Shown here: positions 8,982 through 17,967 of the stretch, one piece after another
Position numbering within the stretch: the first letter of the stretch is position 1
Layout: each line of letters opens with the position of its first letter
Position numbers and translations under genes: made by a program
DNA from: Methanogranum sp963676045
GTDB taxonomy: Archaea; Thermoplasmatota; Thermoplasmata; Methanomassiliicoccales; Methanomethylophilaceae
NCBI GenBank assembly: GCA_963676045.1
Contig: OY780938.1
Coordinates: forward strand, 124,001 to 188,000
DNA: 64,000 nucleotides
Reading direction: 5' to 3'
The notes under the pieces: model-generated
The model's database searches: none
What the model was told of the DNA's origin: nothing
What the model saw: the letters and a program-made list of their open reading frames with translations, nothing else

Positions 8982-8997
8982 CCAGCCGTAAAGCTGG
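8982..8997 (+). other. Short hairpin upstream of the repeat surface gene
   Basis: CCAGC and GCTGG flank a 6-base loop about 17 bases before the next start codon. A T-rich run at about 8936-8950 may end the preceding transcript. Confidence 0.3.
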
Positions 8998-9014
8998 ACT
9001 AAAAGAGAATTGAA

Positions 9015-11477
9015 ATGAGAACGAAAAACAGGAACATGATGCTTGCAGCTTTCATGTTGTCGATCCTTGCGATATGCATGGTCGGTGTAGTTGCCAACGC
9101 TGAATCTGAGGATTCAGAAGCATTGGTAACTACCACATTCTATCCGGATGACGACACGGTCACTGTAAATGAATCTTACAGTAAAACAATCTCAGGGCCT
9201 GGATTGCTATCTGCCGAGACATACACCCTATCAGGTGCATCATGGTTGAGCATTCAGACCAAAACATCAAGTACGATAACACTGACAGGAACTCCGACTT
9301 CCACAGGTACATTCAACGTATCTGTTGTAGGCCCATTCGGGTCTGGTGCCGGAACTGCTACATGGGAGTGGGCTATCACAGTCGAATCAGTGCCTACCTA
9401 CACCTTATCGATAGTAGGTCACAGCGGATCCGTTGTTTACACTGTGAGCGTTGCATCCGGTAGTTCGGCAACTCTGCCCACAGCATCTACATTGGAGAAC
9501 GGCATATCGACCAATTACAACTTCCAGGGATATTACACAACATCTACCACAAGCGGAACATATGTTGGTACCAATGGAAGCAGTGTAACTCTTACAGCAG
9601 ACAAGACCATATACGCTGTATGGACAGCTAAGACATACACTCACACTCTATCATACAATGCTAACACCGGTAGTGGTGCGCCAAGCACACAGAGTGTAAC
9701 CAACACATCATCGACATACGCTATGAGCGTATCTCAGACCGTACCAACTAAGATGGGATATACATTCGTAGGATGGGGTACATCAGCATCAGCAACAACA
9801 CCAGTCGTACTTCAAGGAGGTACAGTATACGTTTCTACGAGTGTAACGCTGTATGCCATATGGGAAGCTGTAACCGAAACATACGAGCCGCCTAACGACA
9901 CCATAACTGTTAGCGAATCATTCACTAAAAGTGTTGCAGGTACAGGAATACTGGCAAAATCATATTATTCACTTGCCGGTGCTTCATGGCTTACAATATC
10001 GAGTACGACATCGACAAGCATAACGGTTTCAGGAACACCTACAGCGACAGGAACCTATACTGCTATTATAACAGGGCCGTTCTTGCAGGGTTCAGGAACA
10101 GCTACATGGACATGGACTATAACGGTATCTGAGGTTCCTACCTACACCTTATCTATAGTAGGTCACAGCGGATCCGTTGTTTACACAGTGAGCGTTACAT
10201 CTGGCGGTTCAGTCAGTTTGCCGGATGCATCCACTCTTGAGAATGCGATATCAGACCATTATAATTTCGAGGGATATTATTCCACATCCAACATCAACAG
10301 CACATACATAGGTACGACTGCAACCAGCCTAACACTGACCGCAGACAAGACGATATATGCCATCTGGACAGACAAGGTATACTATGAGATAACTATGGAT
10401 TTCAACGGCTACTACTTTAAAAAGACTATGCAGGCTGTTGTTGTTCCTATATATTCTCTTGATAGCACATACGAAGATGGAGAGATAATTGATTTCACAA
10501 TAGCTGAGAATTATATAGGTTCTTATGAGTTCTATGACAGCGATGGCAATTCTGTAAGACTTACTTTCGTTGGCTGGTCTCTATCTTCTGCTGGAAATGT
10601 AATATCAGGCGATGTTGAAGCTCAGGACAATACCACATATTATGCGATATTCACAGATGCAGCTATCAAACCGATAGCCTACTTCAACTATGTTGTTCAG
10701 GATCTAGTGGTTACATTCAGCGATCAATCGAGGGGAGGTTATGTATGGAATTGGGATTTCGGAGATACTACAACAAGTACGGCCAAATCCCCTGAACACA
10801 CATATTCAGAAGCAGGAACATACGTAGTAACTCTGATCCTGACCGGTGCTGATTCTCAGACAAGTACGATATCCAAATCTATCGCAGTCGGAACCGATAC
10901 TAGTGCGACATACACCATATCTTACGACTACAACGGTGGAGTAGGAGATCCAGGTAGCGTTTCAGGTCTTGGAGGGTCATACATAATCTTGCCTGATGCC
11001 ACAATGAGCGGTTACACGTTCGCAGGATGGTATCAGAATGAGATATTCGTAGGCAATCCAGGTTCGGAGTACGAGATATCGGATAATGCGACACTGGTGG
11101 CTTCTTACGTCGAGGGAACGGTTGAGCGTTTCACCGTTACGTTCGTCGATCACAACGTCACGATAAACACTCAGACGGTGATAAGCGGCGGTATTGCCAC
11201 AGATGTAAGGCCGACATCGGAGAACGGTTTCTCTGGGTGGCTGGATTCTACAGGTCAGGCATATCAATTCAATACTAAGGTAACAGGTAGTATGACCCTT
11301 ACTGCATATTATCAAAAAGAAACAAGCGACATATCTGGATTGATAATTGCATTGGTAATATTCGGATGCATAATCTGTGGTATTCTTATCATGGTAGTTG
11401 CACCAAGTACTACAAAGATAATAGGTGTGATCATTTTCGTAATAGGGGTGGTGTCAGCATGGCAGGTCTATCTTTGA
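9015..11477 (+). CDS. InlB/PKD-repeat surface protein with C-terminal anchor
   Basis: This 820-residue protein has a signal peptide (about residues 8-28) followed by an acidic EDSEA. It contains a duplicated unit: a beta domain with FTKSV/YSKTI and ASWL strings, then an InlB-like repeat starting VPTYTLSIVGHSGS and ending ADKTIYA(V/I)W. A further InlB repeat, a PKD domain (WNWDFGDTTTS and PEHTYSEAGTY) and more InlB-like units follow, with two hydrophobic helices at the end (about 770-818). These are cell-surface adhesion modules. With the LRR protein it forms the element's likely attachment apparatus. The two VPTYTL units are close to identical in DNA. Confidence 0.85.
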   Translation: MRTKNRNMMLAAFMLSILAICMVGVVANAESEDSEALVTTTFYPDDDTVTVNESYSKTISGPGLLSAETYTLSGASWLSIQTKTSSTITLTGTPTSTGTFNVSVVGPFGSGAGTATWEWAITVESVPTYTLSIVGHSGSVVYTVSVASGSSATLPTASTLENGISTNYNFQGYYTTSTTSGTYVGTNGSSVTLTADKTIYAVWTAKTYTHTLSYNANTGSGAPSTQSVTNTSSTYAMSVSQTVPTKMGYTFVGWGTSASATTPVVLQGGTVYVSTSVTLYAIWEAVTETYEPPNDTITVSESFTKSVAGTGILAKSYYSLAGASWLTISSTTSTSITVSGTPTATGTYTAIITGPFLQGSGTATWTWTITVSEVPTYTLSIVGHSGSVVYTVSVTSGGSVSLPDASTLENAISDHYNFEGYYSTSNINSTYIGTTATSLTLTADKTIYAIWTDKVYYEITMDFNGYYFKKTMQAVVVPIYSLDSTYEDGEIIDFTIAENYIGSYEFYDSDGNSVRLTFVGWSLSSAGNVISGDVEAQDNTTYYAIFTDAAIKPIAYFNYVVQDLVVTFSDQSRGGYVWNWDFGDTTTSTAKSPEHTYSEAGTYVVTLILTGADSQTSTISKSIAVGTDTSATYTISYDYNGGVGDPGSVSGLGGSYIILPDATMSGYTFAGWYQNEIFVGNPGSEYEISDNATLVASYVEGTVERFTVTFVDHNVTINTQTVISGGIATDVRPTSENGFSGWLDSTGQAYQFNTKVTGSMTLTAYYQKETSDISGLIIALVIFGCIICGILIMVVAPSTTKIIGVIIFVIGVVSAWQVYL

Positions 11478-13285
11478 AGAAAGATAAGAAAAAGCTTCTG
11501 GCATTGGCCTTGGTATCGATAATGGTAGCAACTGCTATCTCAATCCCCTTTATAGAAGAGGAAACAGAAGATAGCGAGGCGGTATCTTGGAATAATCTAT
11601 CTGATGTCTGGAATGCAATAAAGGATTACGAGATACTTGGTATACCAGCATACAACTATATTGGTGGATATGGTGGAGTTACATTTTACCTTCTGAATGA
11701 TAGTGATAGTTCTGGTTCAGATTCTAATGATGCAGAGACAGTCTACGATGTCATAGACAATGTATTTGATCAGTATCTAGGTCAGGACGATTCAGGTAAT
11801 GGATTGCTTGTAACCGTACAAGAAACAATAGGATTCAGTTCTTCTTATTTCATGCGTATGTCCGAGGTAGCTTGTGCAGAAACATGGACATCAGGAGGAA
11901 CCATAGACTACGATAACATACTGGTAAATTCTCAAACTTATGACTTCCAGACAAAGGAGGTTATGAATTATGCCAATATCTTCTCCAGCGGTTTCGATTA
12001 CTCGATGAACAGTTCATCATTGGGTCACTCCTTCCAATGGGGAAGCACGACATCTGCAATATCTGGAACAGAGGATATAGTAACATTGGGAATGGGAACA
12101 ATAATCAGTTCCTCATCGGCAGACAGTGTCTACATATATTCAGGATCTACAGATGGTTACAGTTACATCTACGTATACGGTGGTTCAGCAGTAATAACTG
12201 ATTCGGAAGGACAGACATACACTCTGAATGAGGGTTACAACGATCTGGAAGACGTACCTAGTGGAGTATACGATTTACAGACTGGACGTACATATGTAGG
12301 TTCTTTTGTAGGATCCAATAGTTCCGATAAGGCAACGGTCAATCCTGGTGCAGTTCTCAAAACAACAAATGGATTGACATATGTTGTTGAAACATCCGAT
12401 AGTAACAGTACAGTGAAGCATGGAAGCAACACCTACACTGTTACAACACCCATATATCTCAATATAACAGATAGCGACAGTACAGCCCAGGTAAGTATTT
12501 CCAGGGCATTCGAGATAATACGTGGAATATATGGAGCCACAGAGAACTTAGTTGATGACTGTCTAACAGATGCATCAGCCACATGGCAGATATTCAACAC
12601 AGCTGGTGAAGCATCAGTTTTCGTATCTCCAAGCGCATTGATACCTAATCTGGCTAATATGGATTTCACGGATGCTCAGGCATATCTGATATACATGTCA
12701 GCTTTGCAGCAGATGTCAGAAAAATTAAAGGCAGCTGGTGAAAAATTCGATGCATCGGACGTAGTTATATCCGAGGATTCTCTCGATCTGTTGTGTTACG
12801 GAACCATATACTCCGATTCTACGATGTCTACAGCACTAAAAACCGATGTGTACTTCACTCCGATGTGCTACGAGAGAGATCAGGCCATATTGATTGGAAA
12901 TACTCCTTTCTTACAGCCTGGTTTAGCAATGATATGGGTATCAGATGGGAACGGAGGTTACATGTCAGGTGGTCTGATAACTCTCACATCTGGAATGATT
13001 CTATCGATATCTTCAATGCTGTATAGAGGAACATATTACGACAATGTGGGGGACGGTGTAACCCTTAAGGTCATGTCTTTGACCGAGATCAAAGGATATG
13101 ATGTTAACAAATACCACGACACAAAGGTAAGGACAGACTATCTTACTCTTGCACTTTTGGTATTTGGAGGAATATTGTTCGTATACGGTCTGATAACTCT
13201 GAATCCTAAGATATTCGCTGCTGGTTGTGTGATATTGGTTTTCGCATGGTTCATAGGCCCGATAATATGGAGCCAGATAACATGA
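11459..13285 (+). CDS. Large exported membrane-anchored protein
   Basis: A 608-residue protein with a basic start (KKDKKK), a signal segment (about 12-28), then EEETEDSEA, the same acidic tag as in the preceding surface protein. The middle is Ser/Thr/Tyr/Gly-rich and beta-like, with a helical stretch around residues 365-460. Two or three hydrophobic helices end the chain (about 555-605). I recognise no family. The start at 11459 is supported by GGGGTGGTG just upstream and overlaps the previous gene. It could be the spike or major surface component of a pleomorphic particle. Confidence 0.7.
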   Translation: MAGLSLKKDKKKLLALALVSIMVATAISIPFIEEETEDSEAVSWNNLSDVWNAIKDYEILGIPAYNYIGGYGGVTFYLLNDSDSSGSDSNDAETVYDVIDNVFDQYLGQDDSGNGLLVTVQETIGFSSSYFMRMSEVACAETWTSGGTIDYDNILVNSQTYDFQTKEVMNYANIFSSGFDYSMNSSSLGHSFQWGSTTSAISGTEDIVTLGMGTIISSSSADSVYIYSGSTDGYSYIYVYGGSAVITDSEGQTYTLNEGYNDLEDVPSGVYDLQTGRTYVGSFVGSNSSDKATVNPGAVLKTTNGLTYVVETSDSNSTVKHGSNTYTVTTPIYLNITDSDSTAQVSISRAFEIIRGIYGATENLVDDCLTDASATWQIFNTAGEASVFVSPSALIPNLANMDFTDAQAYLIYMSALQQMSEKLKAAGEKFDASDVVISEDSLDLLCYGTIYSDSTMSTALKTDVYFTPMCYERDQAILIGNTPFLQPGLAMIWVSDGNGGYMSGGLITLTSGMILSISSMLYRGTYYDNVGDGVTLKVMSLTEIKGYDVNKYHDTKVRTDYLTLALLVFGGILFVYGLITLNPKIFAAGCVILVFAWFIGPIIWSQIT

Positions 13286-13292
13286 GGGTGAT

Positions 13293-13586
13293 ATGATCAT
13301 TGAGAGCGAGATCCTGGGGTACATCAGCCTGATATTCTGTGCTGTTCAATTGCTGTACGGCCTGTTCATAGCTCACGATCCAATGAGGTCGATGATCTAT
13401 GGCATAGGTCTGTTCGCAGCGGTAGTGATAGCACTCAATATTGGCGGTATACTGAATGATTACACATGGGGTATATTCGGCATAGGCATGTTCGGTCTGA
13501 ATGTTCTTTATTACATGAAGAAAGGCCCAGCATACGCTGTCGTGATATACTCCATGTTGTTGGCTGCATCTGCATTGACTTTGTGA
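13293..13586 (+). CDS. Small multi-helix membrane protein
   Basis: This 97-residue protein has three to four hydrophobic helices and almost no soluble part. GAGGGTG precedes the ATG, eight bases after the upstream stop. No family is recognised. It belongs to the run of small membrane proteins that follows the large surface proteins, which suggests a structural or assembly role. Confidence 0.6.
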   Translation: MIIESEILGYISLIFCAVQLLYGLFIAHDPMRSMIYGIGLFAAVVIALNIGGILNDYTWGIFGIGMFGLNVLYYMKKGPAYAVVIYSMLLAASALTL

Positions 13587-13596
13587 AAAACGGCCT

Positions 13597-13615
13597 GGCC
13601 AGAGCCAATCTGGCC
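13597..13615 (+). other. Intercistronic hairpin
   Basis: GGCCAG pairs with CTGGCC across a 7-base loop between two membrane-protein genes. There is no strong T run after it, so it is more likely an mRNA processing or stability element than a terminator. Confidence 0.35.
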
Positions 13616-13663
13616 TCATTTCAAATACAAATGTCAAAAATAGGAATAACAGGGGTGGCCTGA

Positions 13664-13879
13664 TTGTTGCCACTTATAATGATAGCCTTCTGGGCTAGTG
13701 CGATAACCACAGTTAGCATGTCTTTATTGTATGCATCTGTAATAATAGGTCTTGGAATAGGGATAAGCATACCAGCTTCATTGCTTGTGGCCAAAAAATG
13801 GAAACCTTGGGCCGGCGTGGTATGCTTCCTCGTGTGTGTGACTGCCGTATTTTACGTCCTTGGGCCGGCGTTCGCTTAA
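13664..13879 (+). CDS. Small membrane protein, TTG start
   Basis: A 71-residue protein with two hydrophobic helices separated by a short basic loop (AKKWKPW). The TTG at 13664 has a GGGGTGG five bases upstream. An ATG lies five codons further on (13679) without such a site, so I prefer the TTG. Function unknown. Confidence 0.55.
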   Translation: MLPLIMIAFWASAITTVSMSLLYASVIIGLGIGISIPASLLVAKKWKPWAGVVCFLVCVTAVFYVLGPAFA

Positions 13880-13892
13880 GAGGTGTAAATAG

Positions 13893-14795
13893 ATGGATAT
13901 TCAATTTGACCTTTACATCTTGTTCTTGATCCTGATCACTGCTGCAATATCATTCGTATTCGGCAGACAGGTTCAGAGATACACACATTTCCTGTGGCCA
14001 CACGATTTCATTTCAGATATCGTATACATAACATTCTTCGCAGATATCGTTTCAATAATATTCAGGGGAGTTACAGTAACGCCATTGCCAATGCCATTAT
14101 GGGCTGTTGTGCTGGTATGTTATCTTCTAGGATTCTGGGCCGCTTCATACAAGGCATATCTCCACATGCTGATGGTAAGCACGACAGGAGATCTCGAAAT
14201 GCCGTACATAGTTCCATACATAAACAAAGAGGCAGTCCAGTGTCTCCAATTGCAAACCAACAGGGAGCTTCTCAAGAGATTGATATTCGGGATCCACACG
14301 GAGATAGAAACCAACTGTCCTTCTGTTCTTCGTGAAGTCAGGACAATAAGTATTCCGCATCCTTGGTACCCTATACCATTGGTTGGTTTCATTCCGACAG
14401 AAGTCTATAAGAAAGATTTCAAACTGGAAAGGCACGCATGGTGGCAGATGAAACACTATACCGCCATGATACTCGTTGCGCCTGAAGGAATGGCAACAAC
14501 ATTGGAGATAATGTACAGATTGGGAGCGCATCAGAAGGACATAGAAGCCAACTACAAGATGAGAGTTGAGATGTACAAGGCGAAATACACCGAGGAACGC
14601 GATGTGTTGAATCAAGTATCTGATGCAGTCGTGGCTTCGAGGTTCGCATCATCATCCGGTATAAAGCTGTTCACATACTTCCAAGAAAAGAAGAAGATGG
14701 AAGAGAACGAAGCATCCAAGGAAAGCGATCCTGGAGAAAAGAAATGGCACATATTGAGCCATTGGAATAAGAAGGACGGTGAGAATAATGGCTGA
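13893..14795 (+). CDS. Membrane protein with large cytoplasmic domain
   Basis: This 300-residue protein has three predicted membrane helices in the first 95 residues, then a soluble domain with helical, charged character and a Glu/Lys-rich tail. The gene is preceded by AGAGGTG and overlaps the next start (ATGGCTGA). I recognise no family. Placed between the surface proteins and the ATPase, it could link the membrane to the ATPase during assembly; that is an inference from gene order. Confidence 0.6.
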   Translation: MDIQFDLYILFLILITAAISFVFGRQVQRYTHFLWPHDFISDIVYITFFADIVSIIFRGVTVTPLPMPLWAVVLVCYLLGFWAASYKAYLHMLMVSTTGDLEMPYIVPYINKEAVQCLQLQTNRELLKRLIFGIHTEIETNCPSVLREVRTISIPHPWYPIPLVGFIPTEVYKKDFKLERHAWWQMKHYTAMILVAPEGMATTLEIMYRLGAHQKDIEANYKMRVEMYKAKYTEERDVLNQVSDAVVASRFASSSGIKLFTYFQEKKKMEENEASKESDPGEKKWHILSHWNKKDGENNG

Positions 14796-15381
14796 AGTCA
14801 TGGCAGGTAAGATACCGCCATGGCCAGCCGAGGCCAGGAAACAAGCCTTTGTCAAGGATTACATAGCCTTGATGTACATAGAGCAAACTCTCGGAAGTCT
14901 CAAAGACAGGATGAATTTCCTAAAGAAATATTATGCAGATATAATAGACCTTTACGAGAAGATAGGGGGGGAGTTCGAGATAGGAAAGAATACAGACGGT
15001 ACCGATGACCTTCACCAGTACATCTTCATTCTCGGATATACGAAGCTGACAGTATATTGCAACGATGATCTAAACATCAGAGAATTTGCGCATCAGGCCA
15101 TACTGGATAAGACACCTGTAACGGGATTCGAGTTATCTGAGATAGAGGCCATATGTATCATGCTTCAGGCCATAATGTATAAGGAATCACCGCGCGAAGG
15201 GAAGGAAGAAATGATTTTCGGTATGAAGATGATAAGAAATTCCATGCTAGTTGACGGAATGGGAGATCTACAGAACCGTTGCAAGACCGATACCTATCTG
15301 TTGCAGCAGGCGATTGCCGGAGCCAACTTAGAACGTGTCGAACTGAATATCAACAACAAGATGAAGGAAGGAGAAGAATGA
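14788..15381 (+). CDS. Soluble protein before the ATPase
   Basis: A 197-residue helical soluble protein with no recognised domain. A GTG at 14779 is in frame, but the ATG at 14788 overlaps the upstream stop in the usual way. Its 3' end overlaps the ATPase start by ATGA, so the two are probably made together and may act together. Confidence 0.6.
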   Translation: MAEVMAGKIPPWPAEARKQAFVKDYIALMYIEQTLGSLKDRMNFLKKYYADIIDLYEKIGGEFEIGKNTDGTDDLHQYIFILGYTKLTVYCNDDLNIREFAHQAILDKTPVTGFELSEIEAICIMLQAIMYKESPREGKEEMIFGMKMIRNSMLVDGMGDLQNRCKTDTYLLQQAIAGANLERVELNINNKMKEGEE

Positions 15382-16361
15382 CCTCACTTCTAACTGATAG
15401 CAATTCATACGGTATGATGCTTGGAGATCTCTTCGATAAAACAGTAAACGTCGAGGATAGGACAGACGAAATGATGGATGCGATATTCAAGCCAGTAAAA
15501 GGCGGAATGTCGTTATTCATCGTATCTATATTGGCCATGATGGGTGCTGGAAAAACTGAATTGTGCAAATATCTGATGTACAAGGCAGAAGAATACTACA
15601 AAGATGACCTGAAGATTATCTTCACCAACGATCTAGCGGTTGCATATGAAGAATTTTCGGATAAGAAAGTGCATATGATCGTTGTCGATGATGCCGTAAT
15701 GTATCAATCCTCTTTCAAAAGTGTTGAGAAGTCTGATATGTACTCCAAGTTCTTGGAGATCAGGCACATGGCCGAAAGGAGATGTGGAAACAAGGGAAGG
15801 GTGATAATACTATTAAATTGGCAAAGGATGAATCTTGTCAATAATACATTCCGTAATGAGACAAGGTTATGGTTGTTCATGTCTCCAATGTCTAACAAGG
15901 ATGACATCAATCAAGAAATAGATTGGATGGGTCAGGAGGCATTCTCAGCGATAAAAGAGAATTGGGATCTCATACAGTCTGGTGATGAATCCAAGAAATC
16001 AAGATGCATAGCTAGACTTCCTCAGAGGGATTACAAGACAGGAGTGGGTTGGTTCCATTCTCAATACATGCCGGAATACGATCCTTCATGGATTCCTCCG
16101 AAGTTCTTGGATTCCAAAGAATATTTCAAGCCCAAAGAACCAGAAAAGACACCTGTCGAGAAAGCTATGGCTATGTTAGAGAAAAATCCGAAGTTGGAAC
16201 GTGATGTGAGGATATACAGGGAGAATTTGAGTGGGTTCAGTCAGGTTCAATTATCCAAGAAATACCAGCTATCTAAAGGTAGTATATCAGGGATAATATC
16301 CAGCATCAAGAATATGGTCGAATCTATGGTCATGGAGGAAAGTTCTAAAAAAGTTCAATGA
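15378..16361 (+). CDS. P-loop ATPase with C-terminal helix-turn-helix
   Basis: This 327-residue protein has a Walker A AMMGAGKTE (about residues 57-65) and a Walker B with two aspartates (HMIVVDDAV, about 98-106). LLNWQRMN may be a sensor-like stretch. A helix-turn-helix lies at about 283-312 (SQVQLSKKYQLSKGSISGII). The size and setting after membrane proteins fit the HerA/FtsK-like or A32-like packaging and transfer ATPases of archaeal viruses, but I cannot place it in one family. The frame extends upstream to 15279; the ATG at 15378 is coupled by ATGA to the previous gene. Phased GTTCAA repeats overlap its 3' end. Confidence 0.7.
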   Translation: MTSLLTDSNSYGMMLGDLFDKTVNVEDRTDEMMDAIFKPVKGGMSLFIVSILAMMGAGKTELCKYLMYKAEEYYKDDLKIIFTNDLAVAYEEFSDKKVHMIVVDDAVMYQSSFKSVEKSDMYSKFLEIRHMAERRCGNKGRVIILLNWQRMNLVNNTFRNETRLWLFMSPMSNKDDINQEIDWMGQEAFSAIKENWDLIQSGDESKKSRCIARLPQRDYKTGVGWFHSQYMPEYDPSWIPPKFLDSKEYFKPKEPEKTPVEKAMAMLEKNPKLERDVRIYRENLSGFSQVQLSKKYQLSKGSISGIISSIKNMVESMVMEESSKKVQ

Positions 16362-16390
16362 AAGTTCAACGTATGTTCAATTTTTTGAAC
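16342..16390. repeat. 11-bp phased GTTC(A/T)A repeats plus inverted copy
   Basis: GTTCTA at 16342 and GTTCAA at 16353, 16364 and 16375 are spaced exactly 11 bp apart. An inverted TTGAAC at 16385-16390 forms a dyad with the last copy. The array straddles the ATPase stop. It may be a protein-binding array such as a centromere, iterons or an operator. Confidence 0.6.
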
Positions 16391-16411
16391 TTCTCTACAT
16401 TACGCATACAT

Positions 16412-16423
16412 GTGCGCGCGCAC
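16412..16423. other. GC-alternating palindrome
   Basis: GTGCGCGCGCAC is a perfect 12-bp palindrome in an otherwise AT-rich gap between convergent genes. It could be a cruciform, Z-DNA or protein site. Confidence 0.35.
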
Positions 16424-16501
16424 GGTATATGGCCGCCAAATTTTTTTATAAACTTTTTACCTTTATTAAGGATATTTTAAAGAAGTTTATTTTGTATATG
16501 T

Positions 16502-16951
16502 TTACTTTATCTTATTGCCGCATTCCGGACAGAACTTAGGGTCATCTTTGATCTGCTTTCCGCACTGTGGACATGTTAACAAAGGATTCACGAATGCTAC
16601 ATATTTCACATTGTGATCATTGGAATTTCTCATTATCGCTGTTTCAGCCGATATGTTATTTTCATCGAATGATTTGCTTTTATCATAGTAATTGTAAACG
16701 TACAATGCGATAAATGCGAAGATACCACAAGATACGAACGAGAAGAGTATCATTATCGATAATAGAGAATCTTTGACTATCGAATATGTTTCTCCGTTTA
16801 TTGTCATTGAATTGGAATCAGAAACATCTGCTATGATCCATATTGCTACAACAAAAGTTATCCAAAAGCACAATATGCATATTCCTATCAGGTTCATTAG
16901 ATAGTTCCTGTTCATAAATACGCCAGAATCCTTGATTCTATCTTTCAGCAT
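16502..16951 (-). CDS. Two-helix membrane protein with zinc ribbon
   Basis: A 149-residue protein with two membrane helices (about 18-40 and 65-88) and a C-terminal zinc ribbon (CPQCG and CPECG). AAGGTGAT precedes the start. It is the last gene of an AT-rich reverse block inside the mobile element. Function unknown. Confidence 0.6.
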   Translation of the reverse strand: MLKDRIKDSGVFMNRNYLMNLIGICILCFWITFVVAIWIIADVSDSNSMTINGETYSIVKDSLLSIMILFSFVSCGIFAFIALYVYNYYDKSKSFDENNISAETAIMRNSNDHNVKYVAFVNPLLTCPQCGKQIKDDPKFCPECGNKIK

Positions 16952-16955
16952 AATA

Positions 16956-17489
16956 TCACCTTAAATTATAAGATACAAGTTTATATTTCAATTCAAAAAG
17001 AGAATAAATATCCTTTTCATATATTATTCCATTTTCTCCAACATAATATCTATCGTATGTATTGCCGTCTGAATCATAAAATATGTAAACATGGATTTTT
17101 CCAAAATTGGTATTCATGTCTGTTTGTGATATATATTTAAGATCAGATAATGTTGAATTTTTAGATACTATTGAATTTAAAACATGATTAGAACATTCAA
17201 TTCCATCATAATATGGCGGCATAACTATTTTTGGAAATTGTTCTTTATATGTAGAAGATTGTTCAATTGAATCAATTACTCCTGTTTGATTTCCATTATT
17301 CATATTTATAACATAATTTCCGCTATAATTGAATCCATAAAATCTGTCTGTTCCGCTTACAGAATATGTAAATTCTCCTGAAAGTTTGGAATTATTCTCT
17401 TGTACCGTTTCATAATAGAGTAAAGCACATACTGAAAATATTGATAATATAGCTACGAAGAATATTGCATATGTTTTCTTTTTTTCCAT
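16956..17489 (-). CDS. Exported or membrane-anchored hypothetical protein
   Basis: This 177-residue protein has one N-terminal hydrophobic helix (about 6-25) and then an Asn/Ser/Tyr-rich extracellular part with several likely N-glycosylation sites (for example NYSG and NQTG). I recognise no family. The DNA is notably AT-rich. It sits between the winged-helix regulator and the zinc-ribbon membrane protein in one reverse operon, four bases from the latter. Confidence 0.55.
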   Translation of the reverse strand: MEKKKTYAIFFVAILSIFSVCALLYYETVQENNSKLSGEFTYSVSGTDRFYGFNYSGNYVINMNNGNQTGVIDSIEQSSTYKEQFPKIVMPPYYDGIECSNHVLNSIVSKNSTLSDLKYISQTDMNTNFGKIHVYIFYDSDGNTYDRYYVGENGIIYEKDIYSLFELKYKLVSYNLR

Positions 17490-17530
17490 TTTATCACATT
17501 ACCTTATTATTTTTCTTAATTTTCAACCCC

Positions 17531-17869
17531 TCATCTCACCATATTCTGCGTAGATGAAGGTGAGCTACAATTTGTTATAGGTTCTTCTGGAACAATTCCT
17601 TTTAAACGATCTTCTGCAATTTTTAGATTCTTAGCTATTTCCATTCCCAATAATGTTAATTCATAACGAGTATGTGCATCCTTACCGGATATCTCTGTTA
17701 TTGTAATGAGTTTTTCTTTTTCAAGTGCATAAGCAATATTCTTTACAGAATTAAAATTGGATATTACTTCTTGAACATATGAGGGCTTTGTAATTCCTCC
17801 ATTTTCATAGATATAAACTAAAAATGCTACTGCATTTTGCTGAGATAATACAGACTTTACACCTGTCAC
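17531..17869 (-). CDS. Winged-helix transcriptional regulator
   Basis: A 112-residue winged-helix protein. VAFLVYIYENGG and SYVQEVISNFNSVKNIAYALEKEKLI form the helix-turn-helix, and TEISGKDAHTRYELT forms the wing, as in small MarR/ArsR-like archaeal repressors. Translation appears to start at GTG (17869). It is transcribed away from the AbrB-like gene, and the gap between them holds two palindromes. This looks like a genetic switch between the two arms of the element, by analogy with virus repressors. Confidence 0.65.
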   Translation of the reverse strand: MTGVKSVLSQQNAVAFLVYIYENGGITKPSYVQEVISNFNSVKNIAYALEKEKLITITEISGKDAHTRYELTLLGMEIAKNLKIAEDRLKGIVPEEPITNCSSPSSTQNMVR

Positions 17870-17930
17870 ATGTGTAGAATGTATCCACTTTATGTATTAA
17901 TTGTCATACAACATACAATATGCAAGACCG

Positions 17931-17946
17931 TAGGTTATATAACCTA
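17931..17946 (+). promoter_or_regulatory. Palindromic operator over a TATA box
   Basis: TAGGTTATATAACCTA is a perfect 16-bp palindrome containing a TTATATAA box, about 35-45 bases before the AbrB-like start. A protein bound here would block transcription-factor access to the promoter. Confidence 0.6.
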
Positions 17947-17953
17947 GTACATA

Positions 17954-17967
17954 CTACAACCTTGTAG
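17954..17967 (+). promoter_or_regulatory. Second palindrome at the expected transcription start
   Basis: CTACAA and TTGTAG flank a 2-base spacer about 23 bp (centre to centre) after the first palindrome, where transcription would be expected to begin. Confidence 0.5.

Noticed and set aside
13466..13663. 65-residue forward frame overlapping the membrane-protein gene
   Set aside because: It reads as an out-of-frame shadow of a hydrophobic gene, without a ribosome site.
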